This document shows, piece after piece, positions 1 to 7,816 of a stretch of 64,000 bases of DNA. Every line of letters begins with the position of its first letter. Positions within the stretch are counted from its first letter, which is position 1. A program made the position numbers and the translations under genes. The notes beneath the pieces are model-generated. The model saw nothing but the letters and a program-made list of their open reading frames with translations. It was not told the origin of the DNA and searched no databases. The DNA comes from an uncultured Prevotellaceae bacterium (lineage in GTDB: Bacteria; Bacteroidota; Bacteroidia; Bacteroidales; Bacteroidaceae): NCBI GenBank assembly GCA_946415365.1, contig CAMKSE010000001.1:248001-312000 (forward strand), in the 5' to 3' direction.

Positions 1-6
1 AAATAA

Positions 7-35
7 AACAACGAATTAAAACGAATTTCACGAAT
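7..35. repeat. ACGAATT repeat, left arm only
   Basis: This 29-bp arm contains three ACGAAT(T) units spaced 9-10 bp apart. It matches the left arms at 3144-3172 and 48236-48264 almost base for base. No clear right arm follows before the encapsulin start at 63, only a partial ACGAATT at 55-61. It lies directly upstream of the encapsulin gene, so it falls in the 5' untranslated region or at the promoter. Confidence 0.7.
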
Positions 36-62
36 ATTAATCATTTAAAACTCAAACGAATT

Positions 63-1502
63 ATGGCAGAATCAAATCTTCAGCGTAGTGTGACTACAGC
101 AACAGCCAGAAGACTGGCAACCACCACCAAGACCGCCCCGCAGATGGGCTCGATAACCCCGAGACTGTTACTGAAACTCCTGCCTTGGGTGCAGGTCAGT
201 GGCGGCACGTTCCGCGTGAACCGCACGAAGGTCGAGTTACGCAAAAACGACCGACTGCCCATCCAGTATGTGAACGGTGTACCATCGTTTACGGCGAAGG
301 ACCTCAAGGCTATCCCCCTGTTCTCTGAGTTTGACGATGAGATACTGAACCGTCTCGTCAGCTCGTTCGAAGCCAAAGAGGTCGATGTCGATAAACTCTT
401 CGTGGAGGAGGGCAAGGACAAACAACGTTTCTTCATCGTGGCCAGCGGACAGGCTGAGGTCATCAGCAAAGGACCTCATGGTGAGGACTTACGGATTGCT
501 CTTTTAGGCGATGGCGAATATTTCGGCGAAGCTGATTTACTGGATGAACAGGAGTCAACGGTCTCCGTACGCGCCATCACGCCCACCGTATTTCTTGGCC
601 TGAAACTCAAGGAGTTGATAAAGTTCATTAAAGAAGTACCTGATTTCCGCGAGACCTTCACGAAGGCTGTCGACAAGCAGCTACGCCTGAAGGCATCCGT
701 CAACGACAACGGCGAGAAGCACATCGACCTCGTCAGCGGTCATGAGGAGGACAACATCATCCCTGAGACCTACATCGACTACGAGGAGAATCCGACGGAG
801 TATTCGCTGAACACGCTGCAGACGGTGGTTCGTGTGCATACTCGTGTGAGCGATCTCTATAACAATCCCTACAACCAATTGGAGGAACAGCTTCGTCTCT
901 CTATCGAGAGCATTAAGGAGCGTCAGGAGTGGGAGCTGATCAACAACAAGCAGTTCGGTCTGTTGGCTGCTGCCAACCCCGCCTACCGCATCACCACACG
1001 CTACGGCTCGCCCACACCCGATGACCTTGATGAGTTGCTATCGTTAGTCTGGAAGGAACCGGCATTCTTCATCGCCCATCCGCGTGCAATTGCGGCCTTC
1101 GAGCGCGAATGCACGTGGCGTGGTGTGCCCCCTGTGACGACGGATCTGTTCGGCACACGGGTTATTCTGTGGCGTGGTGTTCCCCTGATTCCTTCGGACA
1201 AGGTGGAGGTAGAAGGTCAGTACCTGACGGGCCGCGGCGTCGGCACAACGAAGATCATCCTCGTACGCGTCGGCGAGAAGAACCAGGGCGTTATCGGTCT
1301 GCACCAGAGTGGTATTCCCGGTGAGATTGCCCCGTCGTTGAGTGCACGTCTGATGGGTCTCGACAAATTTGGTGTGGCCTCGTATCTGCTCACGAAGTAC
1401 TTCTCATTAGCCGCCCTCACCGACGACGCCATCGCCGTACTCGAGAACGTCGAGGTGGGCTATTATCACGACTATCAGCACAGGAATAAAGTAGAGAAGT
1501 GA
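63..1502 (+). CDS. Family 2 encapsulin shell protein with cNMP-binding-like domain
   Basis: This 479-residue protein has the layout of a family 2 encapsulin (HK97-fold nanocompartment shell) of the type that carries an inserted cyclic-nucleotide-binding domain, often called family 2B. Residues 1-25 are a basic, Thr/Ala-rich tail. Residues 26-80 are the start of the shell fold, 83-205 form the CAP-like domain (FGEADLL near 154-160), and 206-479 complete the shell with its P- and A-domains (for example RQEWELINNKQFGLL near 287). The phosphate-binding arginine expected in CAP-type pockets looks replaced: the sequence reads QESTVSVRA near 163-171. Canonical cNMP binding is therefore doubtful. The next gene is a cysteine desulfurase, the cargo class known for family 2 encapsulins, so the shell probably encloses it. 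The ATG at 63 is the only sensible start. The family call is strong; the subtype and ligand are inference. Confidence 0.9.
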   Translation: MAESNLQRSVTTATARRLATTTKTAPQMGSITPRLLLKLLPWVQVSGGTFRVNRTKVELRKNDRLPIQYVNGVPSFTAKDLKAIPLFSEFDDEILNRLVSSFEAKEVDVDKLFVEEGKDKQRFFIVASGQAEVISKGPHGEDLRIALLGDGEYFGEADLLDEQESTVSVRAITPTVFLGLKLKELIKFIKEVPDFRETFTKAVDKQLRLKASVNDNGEKHIDLVSGHEEDNIIPETYIDYEENPTEYSLNTLQTVVRVHTRVSDLYNNPYNQLEEQLRLSIESIKERQEWELINNKQFGLLAAANPAYRITTRYGSPTPDDLDELLSLVWKEPAFFIAHPRAIAAFERECTWRGVPPVTTDLFGTRVILWRGVPLIPSDKVEVEGQYLTGRGVGTTKIILVRVGEKNQGVIGLHQSGIPGEIAPSLSARLMGLDKFGVASYLLTKYFSLAALTDDAIAVLENVEVGYYHDYQHRNKVEK

Positions 1503-1511
1503 TTAGATTTT

Positions 1512-1592
1512 AACACGAATTACCATTAATGCCCATAAATTATCATTAATATTATATGAGAAATTCGTGTTCAATTCGTGGTAATTCGCGTT
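1512..1592. repeat. ACGAATT-type inverted repeat between shell and cargo genes
   Basis: AACACGAATTACCATTAAT at 1512-1530 faces ATTCGTG-containing sequence at 1562-1592, where TGGTAATTCGCGTT pairs with the left arm. The arms are shorter and more diverged than those at 3144-3306. The hairpin fills most of the 105-bp gap between the shell and cargo genes, where it could act on mRNA stability or on relative expression. Confidence 0.55.
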
Positions 1593-1607
1593 CAAAAAAA
1601 TTTCTTT

Positions 1608-3137
1608 ATGATAGACATTCAGAATATTAACGGATACGGTATTCAGGATCCTGGGTTCGAACTGCTGAGGCAGGTGGCGCAGCAATACTGTCCCGAGGAG
1701 CTTCAGGCGGAGCGGAAGGAGATTATTCCTGACGAGACGCTGAATCTCACGGAGTTGGAGACGGCCTTCAATGCGCTGTTGGCAGGCGGTAGCAGTTATG
1801 GCGAGTTGCCTTACATCGGCGACGTGGATGCCCAAACCTCTTCGCTGCCCAAGGACGATGGCTTCGGCATCGGCATCCCTGAGACGCAGAAGCTGCGCGA
1901 CCTGCACTACGAGGAGGCGGATACGCTGAACTCGGAGCAGATCAAGCGCGACTTCCCCGTACTCAATCAGAAGGTGAACGGCCACGACCTCGTGTGGCTC
2001 GACAACGGTGCCACGACGCAGAAGCCCAACCTGGTCATCGACAAGATCTCGGAGTACTACCGTAATTATAATAGTAACATCCATCGCGGGGCGCACACCC
2101 TTGCTGCCCGTGCGACGGATGCCTACGAGGAGGCCCGCGAAAAAGTGCAGCGATTCATCAACGCCGCCACCAGCGAGGAAATCATCTTCGTGCGCGGCAC
2201 CACCGAGGGCATCAACCTCGTGGCGCAGACCTACGGCCGACAGTTTATCACACCAGGCGACGACGTGATTGTCTCTGAACTCGACCACCACGCAAACATT
2301 GTACCCTGGCAGCGCGTGGCTCAGGAGAAAGGCGCAACCCTTCGCGCCATTCCCACCGACCAGAACGGTGACCTCATCCTCTCTGAGTTCGAGCGCATCA
2401 TTACGCCTCGTACGCGATTTGTCAGCGTCGGCCACGTAAACAACACCTTCGGCACCATCAACGACGTGCAGCGCATCATCGAGATTGCCCATTCACACAA
2501 TATTCCTGTGCTGATTGACGGCGCACAATCGATTGCTCACACGCCTGTCGACGTGCAGGCGCTCGGAGCCGACTTCTTCGTGTTCAGCGGTCATAAGATC
2601 TATGGGCCCAACGGCATCGGTGTGGTCTATGGTCGCAAAGAAATCTTGGATAAGATGCAGCCCTGGCAGGGTGGTGGTAACATGATCAAGGACGTGACCA
2701 TCGAGCGCACGGAGTACAACGTACCCCCTGCCCGCTTCGAGGCTGGTACACCCAACGTGGCCGACGCCATCGGACTGGGTGCTGCCCTTGACTACGTAAG
2801 CCATCTTGGCATTCGTAACATCGAGCAGCACGAGCATCAGTTGACGGAGTATGCCCGCGAACAACTCGCCCAGATTCCTGGCTTGACGCTCATTGGCAAT
2901 CCCAAGAACCGCGTATCGGTCGTGTCGTTCGTCCTCGACGGCATTCCCGTTCCAGAAACAGGTACACTATTAGATAAGGAGGGCATCGCCGTGCGTGCCG
3001 GTCACCACTGCGCCCAGCCCGCCCTTCGTGCCCTTGGCTACGAGATGAGCGTCCGTCCCACCTTCGCTCTCTACAACACCCGCGAAGATGTCGATAAACT
3101 CGTGATTGCCATACGAAAGATTATTGGACAAAGATGA
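1608..3137 (+). CDS. Cysteine desulfurase, probable encapsulin cargo
   Basis: This 509-residue enzyme is a group II (SufS/CsdA-like) PLP cysteine desulfurase, which would release sulfane sulfur from cysteine. The PLP lysine is K330 in FSGHK and the persulfide cysteine is C468 in RAGHHCAQP. The catalytic domain spans about 109-509. Residues 1-108 are an additional region with low-complexity stretches (GGSSYGELPYIGDVD, DDGFGIGIPE) absent from ordinary SufS. Such extensions direct cysteine desulfurase into family 2 encapsulins, so I infer a cargo-loading role. The ATG at 1608 is chosen over an in-frame ATG at 1578 because the latter lies inside the intergenic repeat. No SufE, SufBCD or IscU partner is present, so its job is probably sulfur handling rather than bulk Fe-S assembly. 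Confidence 0.9.
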   Translation: MIDIQNINGYGIQDPGFELLRQVAQQYCPEELQAERKEIIPDETLNLTELETAFNALLAGGSSYGELPYIGDVDAQTSSLPKDDGFGIGIPETQKLRDLHYEEADTLNSEQIKRDFPVLNQKVNGHDLVWLDNGATTQKPNLVIDKISEYYRNYNSNIHRGAHTLAARATDAYEEAREKVQRFINAATSEEIIFVRGTTEGINLVAQTYGRQFITPGDDVIVSELDHHANIVPWQRVAQEKGATLRAIPTDQNGDLILSEFERIITPRTRFVSVGHVNNTFGTINDVQRIIEIAHSHNIPVLIDGAQSIAHTPVDVQALGADFFVFSGHKIYGPNGIGVVYGRKEILDKMQPWQGGGNMIKDVTIERTEYNVPPARFEAGTPNVADAIGLGAALDYVSHLGIRNIEQHEHQLTEYAREQLAQIPGLTLIGNPKNRVSVVSFVLDGIPVPETGTLLDKEGIAVRAGHHCAQPALRALGYEMSVRPTFALYNTREDVDKLVIAIRKIIGQR

Positions 3138-3143
3138 TTTAGA

Positions 3144-3306
3144 AACAACGAATTAAGACGAATTTCACGAATGAAACGAATGATAATGAAGAAACAAATT
3201 ACCATAATTGAGCATAATGACCATAATAATTATGGAATATTACGAGTTATTACGGCAATTAGTTTCAATGAAATACAATTCGTGTCATTCGTTTAAATTC
3301 GTTGTT
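3144..3306. repeat. Large ACGAATT inverted repeat, complete copy
   Basis: The left arm at 3144-3172 and the right arm at 3278-3306 are 29 bp each and match as inverted repeats at about 25 of 29 positions, counted by eye. Both arms contain three ACGAAT units. The 105-bp centre is AT-rich and holds smaller dyads around ATTACCATAATT and ATAATTATGG. It fills the gap between the cysteine desulfurase and the next PLP enzyme. No transposase is present. The structure resembles a REP or MITE-like element, or a large mRNA hairpin. Confidence 0.75.
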
Positions 3307-3318
3307 AGAAAAAGAACT

Positions 3319-4560
3319 ATGCAGTACGAAACGAAAATATTGACGACGAAGTATCAGAAACCTGATGCATACGGGGCATTGTCGATGCCCGTCTACTATA
3401 CGGCGGCGTTTGAGTTTGAGTCTGCCAAGGCCATGGGCGACGCGTTTTGCGGTCGCTCCATGGCCCCGTCGTATGCCCGTATCGCCAACCCCACGGTGAC
3501 CTATCTAGAGGAGCGCGTGCGACAACTGACGGGGGCAACGAGTGTCACAGCCCTCAATACGGGTATGGCCGCTATCCATTACGCCCTTACGGCAGTCAGC
3601 GCTGCAGGACTCAACATCGTGGCCTCGAAGCATCTGTTTGGCAATAGCGTCTCGCTCATCCGCGACACACTGGGTTCGTTCGGCGTGGAGCCTCGCTTCG
3701 TCGATTTCACGAAACCCGAGGAAGTGGCGGCGCAGATCGATGACAAGACCTGTGCCCTGTTCTTCGAGATCATCACCAATCCGCAGTTGTTTGTGGCTGA
3801 TATCCGCAAGTTGGCCGACATCGCTCACCAGGCGGGTGTGCCCTTGATTGCCGATACCACCATCGTGCCATTCTCCACTTTCCATGCCGTCGATTTCGGC
3901 GTAGATATCGAAGTGGTGTCGAGCACGAAGTATATCTCTGGTGGTGGCACTGGTCTCGGTGGTCTGCTCATCGACTACGGAAAGTTCGATTGGTCGCAGT
4001 CTCCCTCCCCTGCCCTACAGGCCCGTACCAAGAAAGTCGGCAGGAAACTGGCGTTTACGGCACGAGTAAAAACTGAACTAGTAACCAATCTCGGTGCCCT
4101 GATGACACCCCAGGCAGCCTATATGGAAACCCTCGGCCTCGACACCCTCGACATCCGTTTCCGTCGTCAGGCTGAGACCACGCTCTGGCTCGCCAAGCAA
4201 TGTCAACAACTGCCGGAGATCAAGCGCGTGAACTATACAGGTCTGGAGGATAATCCCTTCTACGAACTTTCTCGTGAACAATTTGGCTCCTTACCCGGTG
4301 CTGTCTTCACCATCGACCTCGCCTCGAAGGAAGCTGCCTTTGCCTTCATCGACAAACTCCAGATCATCCGTCGAGCCACAAACCTCTTCGACCGTAAGTC
4401 GTTGGCCATCCATCCTGCCTCCACCATCTTCGGCCTCTTCACCGATGAACAGCGCGCCGCGATGTCCGTCCCCGACACCACCATCCGCCTCAGCATCGGC
4501 CTCGAAGCCGGCGAAGACTTACTCGAGGACATCAAACAATCTATTTATTTTTCAGAATAG
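3319..4560 (+). CDS. Cys/Met-metabolism PLP enzyme (trans-sulfuration family)
   Basis: This 413-residue protein belongs to the Cys/Met metabolism PLP-dependent family, which includes O-acetylhomoserine sulfhydrylase, cystathionine gamma-synthase and methionine gamma-lyase. The PLP lysine is K204 in SSTKYISGGGTGLGG, and GMAAIHYALTA near the N-terminus is the cofactor-phosphate region. The exact reaction cannot be read from sequence: sulfide addition to an acylated homoserine or serine, or a lyase reaction, are all possible. I chose the ATG at 3319, where family similarity begins. An upstream in-frame ATG at 3208 would translate the intergenic repeat. Its place as third gene after an encapsulin and a desulfurase suggests that it supplies cysteine to the compartment or takes up the sulfur released there. 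Confidence 0.85.
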   Translation: MQYETKILTTKYQKPDAYGALSMPVYYTAAFEFESAKAMGDAFCGRSMAPSYARIANPTVTYLEERVRQLTGATSVTALNTGMAAIHYALTAVSAAGLNIVASKHLFGNSVSLIRDTLGSFGVEPRFVDFTKPEEVAAQIDDKTCALFFEIITNPQLFVADIRKLADIAHQAGVPLIADTTIVPFSTFHAVDFGVDIEVVSSTKYISGGGTGLGGLLIDYGKFDWSQSPSPALQARTKKVGRKLAFTARVKTELVTNLGALMTPQAAYMETLGLDTLDIRFRRQAETTLWLAKQCQQLPEIKRVNYTGLEDNPFYELSREQFGSLPGAVFTIDLASKEAAFAFIDKLQIIRRATNLFDRKSLAIHPASTIFGLFTDEQRAAMSVPDTTIRLSIGLEAGEDLLEDIKQSIYFSE

Positions 4561-4604
4561 GGTGACAGGATGCCTTTATATAAAGGCGCTGCACCCTATT
4601 TTTG
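4557..4604 (+). terminator. Two-stage hairpin terminator after the encapsulin operon
   Basis: ATAGGGTG at 4557-4564 pairs with CACCCTAT at 4592-4599, and GCCTTTATATAAAGGC at 4572-4587 forms an inner palindrome. A T-run follows. The stop codon of the PLP enzyme lies inside the outer stem. The next gene is convergent, so the hairpin may serve both directions. Confidence 0.75.
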
Positions 4605-4616
4605 AGGGCTCCTATT

Positions 4617-5183
4617 TTACTCTGCCCAATCCTCTTCCATCCGACAAATCCTGTGAGTTTCCTTGCGGGCCTCGCGCCAGCGGGGATAATACTTGTCCAT
4701 GAGGGCATGGAAGCGGGCGTTGTGGCTGGGTTCTAAAAGGTGGCAAAGCTCGTGAACCACGACGTGTTCGACGCACCATTCCGGCAACAGCAGGACGTAG
4801 GCCGAGATGCAGATACTATGGTCTTTCACGTTGCACTGGCCCCAGCGCGAGATAGTAGGCTTGTAATAAACGATGCTCGGCTTAACTCTCATCTCTTTGG
4901 CATGTTTTTCAATCATTGGCTCTACAAGTGCTTTCAGTCGTTTCAATGCTTCGTCGGCTTGGGCGCGAGTGGCCAAAGGCAGTTTATTGAAGAACTCTGC
5001 CCGCTGCTTCTGACGTTCAAACGTCTTCTTTCTTGCCTCGTTGATCCAGTCTTTATGCTCCTCAATGAATGCCATCACCTTCTCTCGAGGCATTCCGATA
5101 GGTGCCGACACATGCACATCGCCATTCTTCACGATGCGCATTGACAACCGACTTGTCCGTCTGTATGTTACCTTAATTTCCAT
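4617..5183 (-). CDS. YgjP-like zinc metallopeptidase (DUF45)
   Basis: This protein of about 188 residues belongs to the YgjP/DUF45 group of M48-like metallopeptidases. The zinc motif is HELCHLLEPSHNARFHALM, with HExxH near the C-terminus followed by a downstream histidine, and the YYPRW ending is typical of the family. There is no signal peptide, so it should be cytoplasmic; substrates of this family are poorly known. I start it at 5183 (MEIKVTYRRT). A longer frame to 5216 would begin on top of the -7 box at 5221-5214, while 5183 has GGGCAAGAG just upstream. It is convergent with the encapsulin operon and has its own promoter. Confidence 0.8.
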   Translation of the reverse strand: MEIKVTYRRTSRLSMRIVKNGDVHVSAPIGMPREKVMAFIEEHKDWINEARKKTFERQKQRAEFFNKLPLATRAQADEALKRLKALVEPMIEKHAKEMRVKPSIVYYKPTISRWGQCNVKDHSICISAYVLLLPEWCVEHVVVHELCHLLEPSHNARFHALMDKYYPRWREARKETHRICRMEEDWAE

Positions 5184-5213
5184 CTCTTGCCCGTTCTCGC
5201 ACGCATTTGCTTG

Positions 5214-5221
5214 CAAAGGTA
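5214..5221 (-). promoter_or_regulatory. -7 box of the YgjP-like gene
   Basis: Read on the minus strand this is TACCTTTG, a match to the Bacteroidales -7 consensus TAnnTTTG. It lies about 30 bp upstream of the ATG at 5183 and excludes a start at 5216. No clear -33 TTTG is seen. Confidence 0.6.
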
Positions 5222-5510
5222 CAAATTGTTATCGATAAAGAACCCTTATGAGTGCGAAAAAACGCCAAAAATAATCTGAATCAGCTGCAATTCGATAGTG
5301 AGCACGCTGGTTTCAGGACAACCTCTTTATGAGTGTCACAGATTATCTTAAAAATATTGTGATGCATTTTTGATGAATATTACACTATTTAATCTAATTG
5401 ATTGATTATTAGATAGTAATAAGCAGTGTATGATTATATTAATCTTACACTATTTGATATAAAAATGCGAGATTTCTTGTAAAAGTCTTGCAATTCTGCC
5501 AAAAAAATAG
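5222..5510. other. Gene-free region upstream of the VirE-like gene
   Basis: I see no gene here. The stretch is AT-rich and holds two direct copies of TTACACTATTT at 5380-5390 and 5445-5455, 65 bp apart, with small dyads between them. These could be binding sites upstream of the promoter at 5511, but nothing identifies a regulator. Confidence 0.4.
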
Positions 5511-5536
5511 TATCTTTGCAGTTGCATAACAACTGC
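5511..5536 (+). promoter_or_regulatory. -7 box and overlapping dyad upstream of the VirE-like gene
   Basis: TATCTTTG at 5511-5518 fits the Bacteroidales -7 element. It runs into a perfect 7-bp inverted repeat, GCAGTTG at 5518-5524 and CAACTGC at 5530-5536, that would cover the transcription start. The dyad could be an operator or a hairpin at the 5' end of the roughly 100-nt leader. Confidence 0.6.
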
Positions 5537-5624
5537 GAGAACAGGCTGCGCCTCAGCAATTCAAACAAGCTTGATTGCATTCGGCTTGCACTGTCCTTGC
5601 ACTCAGTAAAACATCAACAAAGAT

Positions 5625-7676
5625 ATGAAGATAACAATCATCAACAACGAAAGAAAAGAAAAGCGGTACACGCGCGAGGAACTCGATGAGTTCGTGGCGC
5701 AGTTGAAGGACGGCGCCTTCCGTCACCATTATGTGCGAAACTACAACAAGGAAGTGTGTTTCGCTGCAGAATGGATGAAGCAGAGCGGCGAGTTGAAGGC
5801 CAAAAGCCTTAACGCGTTCGTGCTGCTGTCACTGGAGAACCTGCGCGATCTGGCCACCGTCCAGGAATACAAGCGCCTCGCCACTCAGCAGCCCTATACC
5901 CTACTCTGCTTCATCGGTCACGACGGCCATTCGCTTCACATCGTGTGTCCATACTCCGTTACTGAGAACAGCTCGCAAAGTAATCATAAAGCTCAAAGCT
6001 TCATGCTCAATGCTCAAAGTCTCATCAACGCCTTCCGCAAGCTCCACTATATCTACTCCTCGCAGCTGGGCACACCACTTATAGAAACGGAACCTACGTT
6101 CTCGAGCTGTTGTATGACCAGTTACGACCCGCAGCCCTTCTATAACCCCTCGGCCATCGCCGTCACCGTGTCCAATGAACCCGAAGAGTCGCCGGAGTTC
6201 CGTCCTATGCTGGAGACTATCAGCGACTACAACTATCCCGAGGAGATTCCAGGACTGACCGTCCACGACAGTCGCATGCGCCGTTTCCACGACTGTCTCA
6301 ATGTTGCCATCGAGGCTCATCGCGACATCTGGGAAGATGACATGTTCACGGATGCCGTGCTGGAACAGTTGGCTGACGGCTGTCGTCAGATGGGTTTGCC
6401 GCAGGCCTGGTGCGCACGCATGTGTACCTTTATCCCCTTGCTCGGAGGACTGAAGAACCAGGAAACCATCGAGACCGTCTTCAAGACCGCCTACCTGCGT
6501 GAGACGCTGAAGACCATTCCCATGAAGTTCACCCGTCCTTCAGCCCTGCTTGCCTATAAGACCGAGGCCTACATGAAGGAGCACTATACGCTGCGCCTCA
6601 ATGTGATGACCGGCACACCCGAGTATCGCTTGAATGCCGTCGGCTATGGTTTCCAGCCTCTGGATCAGGCAGCCCGCAACACGATGGCCATCAAGGCCCT
6701 GAAGGCGGGCGTCGAGTCGTGGGACAAGGACCTGAACCGCTACATCGACTCGAACCTCATACCCAAGTACTATCCGATGGAGGACTATATCAAGCACCTG
6801 CGCAAGTGGAACGGCAAGACCGACTATGTGGGCGAGCTGGCCCGTCGCGTGAAAACCGACAACCCGTACTGGGAAAGCGACTTCCACACGTGGATGCTCT
6901 CGATGGTGGCACAGTGGCTGGGCAAGGACCGCCAGCACGGCAATGCCATCGTACCCCTGCTCATCGGTCCTCAGGGCTCAGGCAAGACCACCTTCTGTAA
7001 GCGTCTGCTGCCCGGATACCTGCAGATCTACTTCAACGACCGTCTGTCGATGAAGAACGACAACGACATCTTCATCGCCATGTCCTCGTATGCCCTCATC
7101 AACATCGATGAGTTCGATGCCATGTCGAAGTCGCAGCAGCCCATCCTGAAGTACCTGCTCTCGAAGCACGACGTGAAGTTCCGCCCACCCTTCGGCAAGA
7201 CGATGGAAGAACGTCAGCGATTCGCCTCGTTCATTGCCACCACCAACAACCGTCGTCCGCTGGTGGATCCCACGGGTTCCCGCCGTTTCATCTGCGTCTA
7301 TGCCGAAGAGATTGACAACGACGGCATCATCTACTACGACAAGCTTTACAGTCAGCTCTATGCCGAACTGCAGCAGGGACGTCGCTACTGGTTCGAGGAT
7401 GAGGACAACGCCCGCATCATCGAGCAGAACGAGCCATTCCAGCAGGTCAGCAGCTACGAACAGATGATAGCACTTTCCTATCTGTCGCCTGATGATACCC
7501 CAGAGGATGCAGCGTTTGTTCCCCTTCAGTCTATTATGAAACGGCTTGAGAAGGCGTTTCCCACCTTTACCATTAAGAAGGGAACGGACATTGAACTCGG
7601 AAAGAGATTGGTCAAAATGGGTTATGAACGCAAGCGTAACAGCAGAGGATCGTCGTTTAAGATTGAAGGGATATAA
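5625..7676 (+). CDS. VirE/VapE-family P-loop ATPase with BT4734-like N-terminus
   Basis: This 683-residue protein has the usual arrangement of the Bacteroidota VirE group. An N-terminal BT4734/VirE_N-like domain, thought to be primase-related, covers about 1-120. A linker and a middle region with DUF3874-like character follow. The C-terminal superfamily 3-like ATPase has Walker A GPQGSGKT at about 448-455, Walker B YALINIDEFDA, and the TTNNRRPLVDPTGSRRF segment that probably carries sensor and arginine-finger residues. Such proteins are common beside HU-like genes and integrases on accessory islands. They are presumed to act in element replication, but their role is not established. About 130 residues in, a run of AAGCTCA-type repeats (5989-6022) is translated in frame as HKAQSFMLNAQSL. 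Confidence 0.85.
   Translation: MKITIINNERKEKRYTREELDEFVAQLKDGAFRHHYVRNYNKEVCFAAEWMKQSGELKAKSLNAFVLLSLENLRDLATVQEYKRLATQQPYTLLCFIGHDGHSLHIVCPYSVTENSSQSNHKAQSFMLNAQSLINAFRKLHYIYSSQLGTPLIETEPTFSSCCMTSYDPQPFYNPSAIAVTVSNEPEESPEFRPMLETISDYNYPEEIPGLTVHDSRMRRFHDCLNVAIEAHRDIWEDDMFTDAVLEQLADGCRQMGLPQAWCARMCTFIPLLGGLKNQETIETVFKTAYLRETLKTIPMKFTRPSALLAYKTEAYMKEHYTLRLNVMTGTPEYRLNAVGYGFQPLDQAARNTMAIKALKAGVESWDKDLNRYIDSNLIPKYYPMEDYIKHLRKWNGKTDYVGELARRVKTDNPYWESDFHTWMLSMVAQWLGKDRQHGNAIVPLLIGPQGSGKTTFCKRLLPGYLQIYFNDRLSMKNDNDIFIAMSSYALINIDEFDAMSKSQQPILKYLLSKHDVKFRPPFGKTMEERQRFASFIATTNNRRPLVDPTGSRRFICVYAEEIDNDGIIYYDKLYSQLYAELQQGRRYWFEDEDNARIIEQNEPFQQVSSYEQMIALSYLSPDDTPEDAAFVPLQSIMKRLEKAFPTFTIKKGTDIELGKRLVKMGYERKRNSRGSSFKIEGI
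5989..6022. repeat. AAGCTCA-type short repeats inside the VirE-like gene
   Basis: Imperfect 6- to 8-bp units (AAGCTCA, AAGCTTCA, TGCTCA, ATGCTCA, AAGTCTCA) run in tandem here. The preceding TAATCATAAAG is also found just before the AAGTTCA array at 35814. The array is read in frame. Confidence 0.6.
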
Positions 7677-7684
7677 TCGCTAAA

Positions 7685-7770
7685 AGTAAAACAACTTGTT
7701 TTACTATCGTTAAGATGCCTTTAAAGAATGAATAACCTGCCTTTAATAAAGTAAAACAAGTTGTTTTATT
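7685..7770. repeat. Paired palindromes in front of the HU-like gene
   Basis: AAAACAACTTGTTTT (within 7685-7705) and AAAACAAGTTGTTTT (within 7750-7770) are near-palindromes and exact reverse complements of each other. They can therefore form two separate sites or one 20-bp stem with a 44-nt loop. TGCCTTTAA occurs twice in the loop. Possible roles are operators for the HU-like gene or a terminator-type hairpin after the VirE-like gene. Confidence 0.7.
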
Positions 7771-7816
7771 TCAAGTGACGATAGTATAAGATTTTTAAAC
7801 CAATATTATAAAGAAA

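Noticed and set aside
1503..2492. A 329-codon minus-strand frame opposite the cysteine desulfurase
   Set aside because: It is antisense to clear catalytic motifs and runs into the intergenic repeat; it is a shadow frame.
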